Notes: generated from the letters alone by a model not told the origin. A DNA stretch of 64,000 bases from an uncultured Lachnospiraceae bacterium (GCA_910584965.1 CAJUDZ010000002.1:124001-188000); one strand, 5' to 3'. Numbered from the stretch's first letter, positions 49,372-58,518 are shown. Numbers and translations are program-made.

Positions 49372-50715
49372 ATGAGCAACCAATTAGTATGGAGGGAACG
49401 TTATAATATCGGAGTAGACTTTATTGACAGAGAACATAAGAAGCTTTTCAGCATTTTGAATAAACTGCTGGCGGCCGGAAAAGAAGGAGAGAAGAGCCGC
49501 TGGGCCTGCCAGGAAGGAATCAAATATTTCAAAGACCATGCAATGAAGCACTTTTCAGAAGAAGAAGCCTATATGGCTTCTATTCATTATATCGGTTACG
49601 ACACACACAGGCGTCTGCACGATAATTTCCGGAAAAAGATGCTGCCTGCGCTGGAAAAAGAGCTGAAACAGACTGCCTATTCCGAAGACGCTGTCAGCCA
49701 CTTTCTGGGCGTCTGTTCGGGATGGCTGATCGGGCATACCCTGACGGAAGATCATGCGATTGTCGAAAAAAAAGCGAGCAAATGGGAAGCGCTTCTTCCG
49801 GAAAACGAACAGACCGTTATGGAGCATACCATTCTTAAGCTTTTGAGCGATCTGTTCCAGCTGGATGCGCGGGTGATCAGCGAGTGTTACGGTGGGGAGC
49901 GTTTTGGAAAGGGCATTTACTACCGGCTGAATTATGAGAATAAGAACGGCGAGAGATGGGAGATTATGCTTGTTTTTGAAGAAAAGCTGATCATCAAAAC
50001 GATCGGAAGCATGATCGATACGGACGCCAATACGGTAGATGCCATGATGATGAATGCGACCCGTTTTACGGCGCAGCAGTTTGTAAACTGTGTCAGCAAG
50101 CAGTTTCCGTCGGCGGAACTGTTCGAAATGAAAGAGGAAAATCTTCTTACATATGATCAGTTTCAACGGGCTTTCGAAAGACAGCAGCCGCAGTTCAGCC
50201 TGCTGTTCGACACACAAAAAGGTTATTTTGCTTATTGCGTGACCGCGCCGCATCTGGTTCAGGATGATAATGAAACTCCCATTGTAGCGGAAAACGCAAT
50301 GGAAGAAGTGAAGAAATACGTTGAAAAGAAAAAGACAAGCAAGAAAAAGAAAATACTTATCGTGGATGATTCGGAACTCGTGCGGGAGGCAATGAAAAGG
50401 CTGTTTGGCCTGGAATATGAGGTTACGCCGGCAAGCTCCGGTCTGGCGGCGATCAGGTGTATCACGCTGAACCGGCCCGACCTGATTCTGCTGGATTACG
50501 AAATGCCGGTCTGCGACGGAAGCCAGGTGCTGGAGATGATTCGCGCTGAAGAAGATTTTGCGGATATTCCGGTATTCTTCCTGACGGGACGTGTGGATAA
50601 GGAAACCGTGAAGAAGGTAATCGCTTTAAAACCGACCGGATACCTGGTGAAAACACAGAACATGTCGGAGATCAAAAAAGGAATTGATAATTATTTTGCG
50701 GGGAAAAAGGCCTAG
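49372..50715 (+). CDS. Bacteriohemerythrin fused to a response-regulator receiver domain
   Basis: 447 residues, ATG after AGGAGG. Residues 1-135 form a bacteriohemerythrin domain: VDFIDREHKKLFSILNKLL, HAMKHFSEEEAYM, HRRLHDNF and HTLTEDHAI carry the His and acidic residues that bind the di-iron, O2-reactive centre. Residues ~150-300 look like a chemotaxis CheX-type domain (TIGSMIDTDANTVDAMMMNA). The last ~120 residues are a receiver domain with the phospho-acceptor Asp375 in LLDYEMP, Thr in FLTGR and Lys in GYLVK. It thus could link oxygen sensing to phosphotransfer, perhaps in chemotaxis. No kinase lies nearby. A possible extended -10 lies near 49292-49300. Confidence 0.88.
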   Translation: MSNQLVWRERYNIGVDFIDREHKKLFSILNKLLAAGKEGEKSRWACQEGIKYFKDHAMKHFSEEEAYMASIHYIGYDTHRRLHDNFRKKMLPALEKELKQTAYSEDAVSHFLGVCSGWLIGHTLTEDHAIVEKKASKWEALLPENEQTVMEHTILKLLSDLFQLDARVISECYGGERFGKGIYYRLNYENKNGERWEIMLVFEEKLIIKTIGSMIDTDANTVDAMMMNATRFTAQQFVNCVSKQFPSAELFEMKEENLLTYDQFQRAFERQQPQFSLLFDTQKGYFAYCVTAPHLVQDDNETPIVAENAMEEVKKYVEKKKTSKKKKILIVDDSELVREAMKRLFGLEYEVTPASSGLAAIRCITLNRPDLILLDYEMPVCDGSQVLEMIRAEEDFADIPVFFLTGRVDKETVKKVIALKPTGYLVKTQNMSEIKKGIDNYFAGKKA

Positions 50716-50799
50716 GGAATCGGTGCCATGTGAAAAACGGGCCTTTTGGATGAAATAACGATGGACCGGAGAACGAAAAGGAAATCCGGAACCAATGCG

Positions 50800-50840
50800 C
50801 AGACGCGGCAGCTGACGAAAGGCTGCCGCGTCTGTTTTAT
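50800..50840 (+). terminator. Intrinsic terminator after the hemerythrin/receiver gene
   Basis: CAGACGCGGCAGC (50800-50812) pairs with GCTGCCGCGTCTG (50822-50834), 9-base loop, followed by TTTTAT. It separates the hemerythrin gene from the sigma operon. Confidence 0.9.
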
Positions 50841-50880
50841 ATTGTGCGGATCACGGAAGGTAATATTTTTTGAAAACGAG

Positions 50881-50909
50881 TGAAACTTTTCGGATAGATG
50901 AGCGGTCTA
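50881..50909 (+). promoter_or_regulatory. ECF-type promoter of the sigma/anti-sigma operon
   Basis: TGAAAC at 50881-50886 followed by TTTT, and CGGTCTA at 50903-50909, with a 16-base spacer, fit the -35 (TGAAAC) and -10 (CGTC) pattern of ECF-type sigma factors, especially SigV-like ones. It lies just before the sigma gene, so autoregulation is likely. Confidence 0.8.
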
Positions 50910-50943
50910 ATGGGAACAAAAGGAGAAAAGGAGGAAGGCATGT

Positions 50944-51411
50944 ATGCGGAACAGGAAGGAAGCGCTTATCCGAAGCATATTGCTGAAAAATTATCAGAGT
51001 TATTACAGGCTGGCATACAGCTATGTGCATCAGGAGGCGGATGCGATGGATATTGTGCAGGAAGGCGCGTATAAAGCGATGTTAAAGGCAGGAAGCCTGC
51101 GGGAAGAGCGGTATGCCGGTACATGGGTGTACCGGATTATGATAAATACGGCGAAGGATTATATCAAAAAATATGAGCGGGAATGCGCGGTGCAGGAAGA
51201 GGCCGTTATGGATGCGAAAGAAAACAGCATGGATTTGGACTTAAAGGAGGCGGTAGATAAACTGCCGATGCAGGAGAAAACATTGATCATCCTGCGTTTT
51301 TATGAAGATAAGCCCTTGTCTGAAATAGCAGAAATCTTGCAGGAAAATTTAAACACGGTCAAAAGCAGGCTTTACAGGACGCTGGAAAAGCTGCGCAGGG
51401 AACTTGATTAA
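50944..51411 (+). CDS. ECF RNA polymerase sigma factor (SigV-like)
   Basis: 155 residues, ATG behind AAAGGAGGAAGGCAT. Region 2 is visible in YSYVHQEADAMDIVQEGAYK and TWVYRIMINTAKDYIKKYER, and region 4 in KLPMQEKTLIILRFYEDKP and LSEIAEILQENLNTVKSRLY. Its size and its pairing with an RsiV-like anti-sigma factor point to the SigV group, which responds to lysozyme in Bacillus subtilis and Clostridioides. The promoter at 50881-50909 suggests positive autoregulation. Peptidase T and the metallo-beta-lactamase-fold remnant downstream are not typical SigV targets. Confidence 0.88.
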   Translation: MRNRKEALIRSILLKNYQSYYRLAYSYVHQEADAMDIVQEGAYKAMLKAGSLREERYAGTWVYRIMINTAKDYIKKYERECAVQEEAVMDAKENSMDLDLKEAVDKLPMQEKTLIILRFYEDKPLSEIAEILQENLNTVKSRLYRTLEKLRRELD

Positions 51412-51446
51412 CCTGAGCGTGCAGTAAAGGAAAGGGGTATCAGAAT

Positions 51447-52427
51447 ATGAATAAAAAGATGGAACATTGCAGAACGACGAAAGATATGGCGAAAGAAATG
51501 AGAACGGAAAAGAAGGATTTACAGGAACTGGAGCGCAGACTTCTCAAAGAGAAAGAAGCCTATCGGAACATTCCGGTTCCGGAAGAATTGAAAGAAAGGG
51601 TGGAAAAGGCTGCGGGGCGGGCCGGAAAAATCCATAAGTTCCGTATATCGGCAGCAGTGGCGGCAGCAGCAGCATTTCTTGTACTTTTACCCAATACGGG
51701 GGCGGAGATGGCTTATGCGATGGGAAGTATTCCCGTCATCGGGAAGCTGTTTCAGACGGTTACATTCCGGGATTACCAGTACGAAAGCGAACGGTTTCAT
51801 GCGAATGTGGAGGTGCCGCAGATCGTTGTGGAAGACATGGAGGAAACGGAGAAGGGAACGGAAGGGATAACGGGAGAAACGTCTGAGTCCGAACAGTTAC
51901 AGGAGACGTTGGAACAGGTTAATTTCGATATCGATGAAGTAACAGATCAGCTCATCGAGGAATTTAAAAAATCTGCAGAACTGGGAGAAAGCTATGGCGG
52001 GCTGGAGATCCATCACGAAACGGTTTTGAACAACGAGAACTATTTTACGTTGAAACTTTCTATTTTCCAGTCGGCGGGCAGCGGTTATGAGTCCTATAAA
52101 TTTTATACCATCGACAAACGAAGCGGAAAGCGGATTCAGATCGGAGACTTGTTTCAGGAAGGAAGCGGTTATGCGGAAGCGGTCAGCGAGGATATTAAGG
52201 AGCAGATGCGGGCGGCGATGGCGGCGGACGAGATGAAGGCATACTGGGTGGACAAAACGGATATACCGGATTTAAACTGGCAGGGAATCAAAGAAGACCA
52301 GAACTTTTATCTGGATGGGGACGGAAATCTGGTCGTTGTCTTTGACGAATACGAGGTTGCGCCCGGCTACATGGGAGCCCAGGAATTTACGGTACAACGC
52401 AGCGTGTTCGAGAATTTTTTAAAGTAA
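51447..52427 (+). CDS. Anti-sigma factor with DUF3298 extracellular domain (RsiV-like)
   Basis: 326 residues. The cytoplasmic N-terminus is highly charged (MAKEMRTEKKDLQELERRLL), the membrane segment is short (RISAAVAAAAAFLVLLP, about residues 69-87), and the outer part is a DUF4163/DUF3298-type domain: GGLEIHHETVLNNENYFTLK, KRSGKRIQIGDLFQEGSGYA and DGDGNLVVVFDEYEVAPGYM. This matches RsiV, which holds its sigma factor until it binds lysozyme and is cut by signal peptidase and RasP. The gene starts 36 bases after the sigma gene. The 70 or so acidic residues between the membrane and the folded domain are a likely cleavage region (inference). Confidence 0.88.
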   Translation: MNKKMEHCRTTKDMAKEMRTEKKDLQELERRLLKEKEAYRNIPVPEELKERVEKAAGRAGKIHKFRISAAVAAAAAFLVLLPNTGAEMAYAMGSIPVIGKLFQTVTFRDYQYESERFHANVEVPQIVVEDMEETEKGTEGITGETSESEQLQETLEQVNFDIDEVTDQLIEEFKKSAELGESYGGLEIHHETVLNNENYFTLKLSIFQSAGSGYESYKFYTIDKRSGKRIQIGDLFQEGSGYAEAVSEDIKEQMRAAMAADEMKAYWVDKTDIPDLNWQGIKEDQNFYLDGDGNLVVVFDEYEVAPGYMGAQEFTVQRSVFENFLK

Positions 52428-52548
52428 TCCGGGTTTCAAAATGCTGCCGGAAGAATCGTTCCGAAGAAGGAAGCAGCGCCCGAGCTTGTATTTGCTCCGG
52501 TTTGGGATTACAATGGAAACAGGACAAAAAGGGCGGAAGGGGCGGATT

Positions 52549-52836
52549 ATGAAAATTGTTATCCTGATGGAGGATACCTGTGGGAATCCTCTGTGCGAGT
52601 GTGAACACGGACTGAGTATTTATATCGAAACGAAGAATCATAAAATTCTGATGGACGCCGGCGCCGGCGGCAAAACGCTGTTCAATGCGCAGAAATCCGC
52701 TTTCGGGGATTACTTTCATGGCGATCGCTATATCGGAGTCGGACACTGTACCGGGCAGAAAGCGGTCGATATCATGCGGCCGGTGCTCGGGGACAGGCTG
52801 ACAGCGATGTACTGCGGAATGGAAATTCTGATTTAG
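52549..52836 (+). pseudogene. Metallo-beta-lactamase-fold gene with a large internal deletion
   Basis: A 95-codon open frame from ATG 52549 (behind GGAAGGGGCGG) to TAG at 52836. The first ~50 residues (MKIVILMEDTCGN.. ECEHGLSIYIETKNHKILMD) match the start of MBL-fold hydrolases of the 7,8-dihydropterin synthase/YycJ-like group, and the end (IGVGHCTGQKAVDIMRPVLG) matches their C-terminal strand. The middle of the family (about 170-200 residues, with the HxHxDH zinc site) is missing, yet the reading frame is intact. It cannot be an active hydrolase and is best seen as a remnant, unless the short form has a new role. Confidence 0.75.
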
Positions 52837-52913
52837 AAGTCCCGGGATAAGCGGGAAGCGAAGGAAAGGTGCCGGGATACGGGACCGGAAAGAAGGAAAG
52901 GACGGGATATTTT

Positions 52914-54140
52914 ATGGAAAAAGTAATTGAAAATTTTCTGACCTATGTCAGAATTGATACGGAGTCATCGGAAGAAAGCACAACGACGCCCTCCACCATG
53001 AAACAGCATGATCTTGCCGGTCTGCTGGTTGAACAGCTGCAAAAAATGGGAGCGGAAGAAATCACTTATGACAAAGAACGCTGTTATGTGTATGCTTCGG
53101 TGCCGGCTTCCGCGGGATGCGAAAATGCGCCTGTCATCGGCTTTATTTCTCATATGGATACGGCGCCCGCGATGACGGGGAAGGGCGTAAATCCGCGGAT
53201 AATAGAAAATTATGACGGACAGGATATCGTTCTGAATCAGGAAAAAAATATTGTGATGCGTACGGCTGATTTCCCGGAACTGCCTTCTTATGCGGGAAAA
53301 AGACTGATCGTGACCGACGGAACGACCCTGCTCGGCGCGGACGATAAGGCGGGCGTCGCGGAAATCATGGCTATGGCGGAATATTTTCTGACCCATAAAG
53401 AGGCACCGCACGGAAAAATCCGGCTCGGTTTTACGCCGGATGAAGAAGTCGGCGCAGGAGCGGATTATTTTGACGTAAAACTGTTTGGCGCGGACTATGC
53501 GTATACGGTGGACGGCGGCCGGCTTGGCGAACTGGAATATGAAAATTTCAACGCGGCGGGCGCAAAGGTGACGATACATGGGAGAAGCGTGCATCCCGGA
53601 GATGCCAAAGACAAGATGCGCAACGCGCTTTTGATGGCCCAGGAATTTCAGTCCCTGCTTCCCGCAGCCGAAAATCCCATGTATACATGCGGCTACGAAG
53701 GCTTTTATCATCTGGACTCTCTGCATGGAACGGTGGAGGAAGCGGCGGCGGAATATATTATCCGCGACCACGACAAAGAGAAATTTGAACGGAAAAAAGA
53801 GACCTTTCTGCGCACAGGAAAGTTCCTGAATGAAAAATACGGAGCGGGTTCTTTTGAAATTGACTTAAAAGATTCTTACTATAATATGAAAGAAATTATC
53901 GAACAGCACATGCACCTGATCGAAAATGCGAAAGAAGCCATGAAGGAGCTCGGCATTGAACCTGCGGTCATACCCATTCGGGGCGGCACGGACGGCGCAA
54001 GGCTCTCCTTTATGGGCCTGCCCTGCCCGAACCTGTGCACGGGCGGACAGAATTTCCACGGGCGGTATGAATATGCCTGTGCGGACGAAATGGAGGCAAT
54101 TGCAGAACTGCTTGTGAAGATTGCCGGAAAATATGCGTAA
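52914..54140 (+). CDS. pepT: Peptidase T (tripeptide aminopeptidase)
   Basis: 408 residues from ATG 52914, which follows AAGGAAAGGACGGG. It is a complete M20-family zinc peptidase: FISHMDTAPAMTGKG (metal His and Asp), TDGTTLLGADDKAGVAEIMA, GFTPDEEVGAGADYF (catalytic Glu) and YAYTVDGGRLGELEYENF, ending in MGLPCPNLCTGGQNFHGRYE. It cuts tripeptides at the N-terminus in the cytoplasm. It is transcribed apart from the neighbours by a terminator at 54176-54200. Length fits the family (about 405-410). Confidence 0.95.
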   Translation: MEKVIENFLTYVRIDTESSEESTTTPSTMKQHDLAGLLVEQLQKMGAEEITYDKERCYVYASVPASAGCENAPVIGFISHMDTAPAMTGKGVNPRIIENYDGQDIVLNQEKNIVMRTADFPELPSYAGKRLIVTDGTTLLGADDKAGVAEIMAMAEYFLTHKEAPHGKIRLGFTPDEEVGAGADYFDVKLFGADYAYTVDGGRLGELEYENFNAAGAKVTIHGRSVHPGDAKDKMRNALLMAQEFQSLLPAAENPMYTCGYEGFYHLDSLHGTVEEAAAEYIIRDHDKEKFERKKETFLRTGKFLNEKYGAGSFEIDLKDSYYNMKEIIEQHMHLIENAKEAMKELGIEPAVIPIRGGTDGARLSFMGLPCPNLCTGGQNFHGRYEYACADEMEAIAELLVKIAGKYA

Positions 54141-54175
54141 AGACAGGGAAGGAATTATAACGGAGATTCCGGAAG

Positions 54176-54200
54176 CGCAGGCCAATCGGCCTGCGTTTTT
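54176..54200 (+). terminator. Intrinsic terminator after pepT
   Basis: CGCAGGCC (54176-54183) pairs with GGCCTGCG (54188-54195) around AATC, followed by TTTTTATTTTT. Confidence 0.9.
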
Positions 54201-54236
54201 ATTTTTGTATGAATATTTCCGGATATGGTGTTGTAT

Positions 54237-54266
54237 TTACTTGCAATTTCCTGTAAACTATATAAT
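54237..54266 (+). promoter_or_regulatory. Likely promoter of the second chemoreceptor gene
   Basis: A consensus -10 TATAAT at 54261-54266, with a weak -35 TTACTT at 54237-54242 (18-base spacer); TTGCAA at 54241 is closer to consensus but only 14 bases away. It lies ~40 bases before the start at 54308. Confidence 0.45.
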
Positions 54267-54307
54267 ATCTTTACAAAAGTACTTCACCGGAAGGAGTAAT
54301 AATTATA

Positions 54308-55993
54308 ATGAAAAAAGCGATGAACCAGTCTATGCTCATTCTTATTCTGAATGGCGTTGCGATCCTCTCTGTGGTTTTTCTCATGCTTTCACTATCCTCT
54401 TACAGTAAAATGAACCGTCAGCTTGATGAAGCGAATGAGGCGCGTTATGAGCTGACCTATAATGCAAACCGTTTTATGAACGGCTCGGCTTACCTGACAA
54501 ATGAAGTGCGGGCTTTTGCGGCAACCGGAAATCAGGAGCATTTCGATAATTACTGGAATGAAATCAATAACCTGAAAAACCGTGAGCAGGGCGTTGCGGC
54601 CATGCAGGAAATCGGTATTACGGCGGAAGAACAGAAGATGATCGATGAGATGTCGGCTCTTTCCAATTCACTTGTGCCGTTAGAAGAACAGTCCATGGAA
54701 AACGTGCAGGCCGGAGATATGCAGGCGGCGGTGGATTATGTATACGGAGAGGAGTACAGCGCATCCATTGCGGAAATCAATGCCATTAAAGAGCGCTTTC
54801 TGGAAACGCTGAATGCGAGGACGCTTGGCGAAGTCACAATGCTGAGCGGGGAAGTTGCCCGTCTGAAATCCATGATGGTTACGGCACTGATTATTGTCGT
54901 TATCCTTCAGATGATTAATCTGATATTTGTCAGGATTCGGATTTTAAGCCCTGTCATTGCGGTACGCGATCAGATGGGCGAAATTGCGGAAGGCAATCTT
55001 TCGGCGGAATTTCGTTTACAGCCTGATACTTCCGAGATCGGAATGCTGGTGGAATCGATTTATACAACGAAGCGGGAACTCAAAAATTACATACAGGATA
55101 TCAACCATATTCTTGCGCAGATGGCGCAGGGCAATATGGATTTGATGGTAAACGGCGAATATAAAGGCGAGTTTGTGCCAATCCGGGACGCAATGATACA
55201 GATTCTGGATGCGCTCAACAACGCGCTTTATCAGATCAATCTGACTGCGGAACAGGTATCTTCCGAGTCCAAGAAAATGGCGGCGGATGCGCAGATTTTA
55301 TCAAGCGGCGCCGTGAAACAGGCATCGGCAGTAGAAGAGCTTTCTTCGAGCATTAAAGAAATTGCGGGAGAAGTGGAGCATACTTCACAGGATGCGGATA
55401 ATGCCCAGTCATTCTCGCTGGATGCAATGAAACAGCTTCAGATCAGCAACCAGAAGATGGAAGAACTGACCGTTGCGATAGAGGATATTTCCAAGGCATC
55501 CAATCAGATCGGCGGTATTATCAAAACGATTGAGGATATCGCTTCCCAGACTAATATTCTGGCGCTTAATGCGGCGGTAGAAGCGGCGCGCGCGGGAGAA
55601 GCGGGCAAAGGGTTTGCGGTGGTTGCGGATGAAGTGCAGAATCTTGCCAATAAGAGTTCCGTATCGGCCAAGAGCATCACGGAGCTGATCGAAAATTCCC
55701 TGCGGCTTGTCAAGCAAGGAACCGTTTTATCGCAGGATACGACCAGAGCGCTTGAAGGCGTTGTTGCCGGAGCGAAGAAGGTAACGGAGATGGTAGACCG
55801 GATTGCGGAATCCGCAACACAGCAGTCACAGTCATTGCAGCAGGTGACGCTGGGGATGAACCAAATATCCGAAGTTGTACAGACGAATGCTTCGACGGCG
55901 GAAAAATCGGCGTCTTCCGCTAACGAACTGTACAGCCAGGCGGAAGAACTGAAAAATTCGGTGCATAGATTCAAACTTCGCAGATACCGGTAA
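54308..55993 (+). CDS. Methyl-accepting chemotaxis protein with four-helix-bundle sensor
   Basis: 561 residues, ATG after GGAAGGAG. A first membrane segment (LILILNGVAILSVVFLMLSL, about 9-28) and a helical extracellular region of about 155 residues fit a four-helix-bundle (4HB_MCP/HBM) sensor. A second membrane segment near 195-215 (MVTALIIVVILQMINLIFV), a HAMP domain (RDQMGEIAEGNLSAEF), and a signalling coiled coil with EDIASQTNILALNAAVEAAR and AGEAGKGFAVVADEVQNLA follow. Ligand unknown. It is unlike the dCache receptor at 36398. Ends with a terminator at 56035-56067. Confidence 0.94.
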   Translation: MKKAMNQSMLILILNGVAILSVVFLMLSLSSYSKMNRQLDEANEARYELTYNANRFMNGSAYLTNEVRAFAATGNQEHFDNYWNEINNLKNREQGVAAMQEIGITAEEQKMIDEMSALSNSLVPLEEQSMENVQAGDMQAAVDYVYGEEYSASIAEINAIKERFLETLNARTLGEVTMLSGEVARLKSMMVTALIIVVILQMINLIFVRIRILSPVIAVRDQMGEIAEGNLSAEFRLQPDTSEIGMLVESIYTTKRELKNYIQDINHILAQMAQGNMDLMVNGEYKGEFVPIRDAMIQILDALNNALYQINLTAEQVSSESKKMAADAQILSSGAVKQASAVEELSSSIKEIAGEVEHTSQDADNAQSFSLDAMKQLQISNQKMEELTVAIEDISKASNQIGGIIKTIEDIASQTNILALNAAVEAARAGEAGKGFAVVADEVQNLANKSSVSAKSITELIENSLRLVKQGTVLSQDTTRALEGVVAGAKKVTEMVDRIAESATQQSQSLQQVTLGMNQISEVVQTNASTAEKSASSANELYSQAEELKNSVHRFKLRRYR

Positions 55994-56034
55994 GCGCTTT
56001 TATAATCAAAATGATTTTGATCTGATAGAAAAGG

Positions 56035-56067
56035 GCATTTCCTGAAAATTTCAGGGAATGCTTTTTT
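56035..56067 (+). terminator. Intrinsic terminator after the second chemoreceptor gene
   Basis: GCATTTCCTGA (56035-56045) pairs with TCAGGGAATGC (56051-56061), one wobble, and six T follow. The remaining 230 bases before the next gene are AT-rich and show no clear promoter. Confidence 0.85.
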
Positions 56068-56303
56068 AATTTACAGGAAATGCTGTAAACGCAGCGGATT
56101 TCAGACAAATACGCAGTAAATTTTTGGAACGTGATAAGAAAAAAAACGTGGTAAAACATCCGAAAATAATGCGTGCAATCTTTTTTTGTTTGTGATATGC
56201 TATTATGGATATCTTATTTTGGACAAAATGATATTATTAAGACCTGTTCTGAAACAAAATGCTATCAGATGTTCGCAACAACAAGCGGGAAAGGAATTCT
56301 GCA

Positions 56304-57734
56304 ATGTGGCCTAAAATGACTTATTCGGAGCTTTCGGAAAAATGTATCTTTTTACTGTTGATACTTTCCATGCTTCTGACCAAAGAAATCAAAGCGGCCG
56401 ATTTTCCGGTTTACAGTTTGTTGCTGCTTCTGGCGGCGCTTGGATGGATGGCGGCGGGAATGTTTTTCAATGCGGATACCCAAAGACCGTCCGGGGGGCG
56501 GAAGCGGCCGGTCTGGCTGCCATTCTGGCCGATACGGTATCGGACCGATCTTCTGGCGCTGGCTGCCATTATTTATGAGGCGGCGGCGATCGTGTGCAGA
56601 CTGTTTCAGGATCCGGACAAAGGGGGAATCGATTTTTCGGGAAATGCGGAAGTTCTTGCATGTATGATGATATACTTTCTGATATCTTCCGGCGCAAAAT
56701 TTGGTCAGAAGTATTTTGATCTGATCTTATATGGAGGGCTTTTGCTGATTGCGTTCTTTTTATACCGGCATGTGACCGGAGCCGAGCTGACGGAGTACGG
56801 AAACATAATTTTGAAAGATACGGGAGCCGCGGCTTCCTGCTTTATGCTGGTCTGCATGGTCGGCGTTTACCGGTATTGTGTCTGTAAGGACCGTCTGCGT
56901 TCAATATTTTATCTGGCGGTAACCGCTGCCGGATATCTGGCGTTGTTTCTGAACCGGAATATCATCAGTTTCTGGCTGATGACGGCTTATTTTCTTGCAA
57001 TTCCTGTTTTCCTCAGGCCGACAGCCCGGCTGGTAAAAAGGGATATGCAGATGTTTTTCCTGTTTGGTTTCATGTTGAGCAATATGAGCCTTCTTACGGA
57101 ATATACGCCGATTTTCGTGACGGATGTTTCTTATTCGCTGGAACACAGCGTCGTTTTGGATTTGCTGCTGGCTGCCGGGGGAATACTCTTTTTTCATTAC
57201 TGGGAGAAAATTCCGGAAGGAGTTGATTTGGAGCGTCTTGTCATGCGTAAAATGCGGCGTGTCTATAAGATTTTACTCATGGTGTCCGGTATTCTTTTTA
57301 CCGGTATTGCGGTCAGCGCGGACAGATGGACGGTTTTCGGAGATAAAATGACGGAAGCGGCCTGGCAGGATTTTGCGCTGCCTCTTGCGGAGGCGGTAAA
57401 ACAGTCGAAGAGCGGATTTTATTTCTGTTTCCGGGAAGCGGGAGTAACTGCCGGAATTTTTACAGTGGTGTTTTGCACATTTATCATATGCAAATTATGG
57501 CGGAATTATGGAATGGACAGGCCGATGACAGGAATTTTGATTCTGATCACGGATATTTTTATGGTACAGCTGCTGTTCTTTAAACCGGCGGCAAATACAC
57601 TGACTGTTTATTGGATTCTGATGCTGTTTGCGGTTTTTAATAAAGAAGAAAAGACCAGAATGGTCAGCGTCAGGATCCGTGAAGAAACCCTGCGGATACA
57701 GGGTGGGATAGAACGAGGAGAGATGGAAAGTTAA
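56304..57734 (+). CDS. Polytopic membrane protein of unknown function
   Basis: 476 residues from ATG 56304, 10 bases after GAAAGGA; an earlier ATG at 56259 has no ribosome site. I count about ten to twelve membrane segments (CIFLLLILSMLLT; VYSLLLLLAALGWMAAGMFF; MILKPTARL-type loops near residue 230). It resembles O-antigen-ligase/polymerase-like or cell-division-linked membrane proteins in shape only; no catalytic motif was found. A short, basic cytoplasmic tail ends the protein. It is followed by two more unknown membrane-associated genes at 57820 and 58714. Confidence 0.65.
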   Translation: MWPKMTYSELSEKCIFLLLILSMLLTKEIKAADFPVYSLLLLLAALGWMAAGMFFNADTQRPSGGRKRPVWLPFWPIRYRTDLLALAAIIYEAAAIVCRLFQDPDKGGIDFSGNAEVLACMMIYFLISSGAKFGQKYFDLILYGGLLLIAFFLYRHVTGAELTEYGNIILKDTGAAASCFMLVCMVGVYRYCVCKDRLRSIFYLAVTAAGYLALFLNRNIISFWLMTAYFLAIPVFLRPTARLVKRDMQMFFLFGFMLSNMSLLTEYTPIFVTDVSYSLEHSVVLDLLLAAGGILFFHYWEKIPEGVDLERLVMRKMRRVYKILLMVSGILFTGIAVSADRWTVFGDKMTEAAWQDFALPLAEAVKQSKSGFYFCFREAGVTAGIFTVVFCTFIICKLWRNYGMDRPMTGILILITDIFMVQLLFFKPAANTLTVYWILMLFAVFNKEEKTRMVSVRIREETLRIQGGIERGEMES

Positions 57735-57819
57735 ATCCTCAATCATAAATATAGGCCTGTGTATGGCGTGCTGCGTACAAATAAATTTTGCAGGCCGAAA
57801 GAAAGGCGAGGGTATTGTT

Positions 57820-58518
57820 ATGAGAAAAAGTAAAATATTTGGCAGATTGCTGGCATCGGTGGTTTTGTTCTGCATTTTGGCCGGAACCGGCCAGTTCGCT
57901 TTACCGGTGGAAGCCGCACAGGAAGATGGGGCAGCGCAGAAGGAAGAAGCGGTGCAGGATACCGAAAACACGGAAGATGCGCAGCTGCCTGAGAGCGGCC
58001 TGATTCTCGAAGCGGGAAGGAAGGTCGATATGAAAGCGGAGCCGGCCAAAACGGCGGAGACGCTCATGACTTTTAAAAAAGGCAGCCTGCTGTTTGCGAC
58101 AGGTGAGGCAGCAGACGGCTGGTACCATGTAATTTATCAGGGAATGGAAGGCTATGTGGAGGTGCAGGGATTAAGTGCCCTGGAGCTGGACATAGAAGGT
58201 CTGGATGCCGAAATGGCCGCCAATGAAGCCGAAACGAAGTTTGTCGTGGAAGTGGTGGAAAAATACAGGAAGGACGCCAGACGTTCCAAAATATGGGGAA
58301 CGGTTATTATTGTGCTTGTAGCCGGCATTTTTGCCGTTGGTATTTTTTCGGCGGTCAGATCGAATAAAATGGACAATGGAGAAACGGATGGCGATGAAGG
58401 CGCTGCTGAAAACAAAGAGAAAGCCGGAAAGAAGGAGAAAAGCAGAGATAATCGAAGAAGGCGGAAGCTGGGCAAACAGAAGGAACAGGAGCTTGAAATC
58501 GAGGATTTGAACGGATAA
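57820..58518 (+). CDS. Exported SH3b-domain membrane protein of unknown function
   Basis: 232 residues from ATG 57820, behind GAAAGGCGAGG. A signal peptide (LLASVVLFCILAGTGQFA) is followed by an acidic linker, an SH3b-type domain near residues 62-120 (GLILEAGRKVDMKAEPAKTA, ADGWYHVIYQGMEGYVEVQG), a membrane segment near 165-185 (VIIVLVAGIFAVGIFSAV) and a strongly charged tail (KKEKSRDNRRRRKLGKQKEQ). SH3b domains often bind wall peptides. It starts 85 bases after the previous membrane protein gene. A terminator follows at 58583. Confidence 0.75.
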   Translation: MRKSKIFGRLLASVVLFCILAGTGQFALPVEAAQEDGAAQKEEAVQDTENTEDAQLPESGLILEAGRKVDMKAEPAKTAETLMTFKKGSLLFATGEAADGWYHVIYQGMEGYVEVQGLSALELDIEGLDAEMAANEAETKFVVEVVEKYRKDARRSKIWGTVIIVLVAGIFAVGIFSAVRSNKMDNGETDGDEGAAENKEKAGKKEKSRDNRRRRKLGKQKEQELEIEDLNG

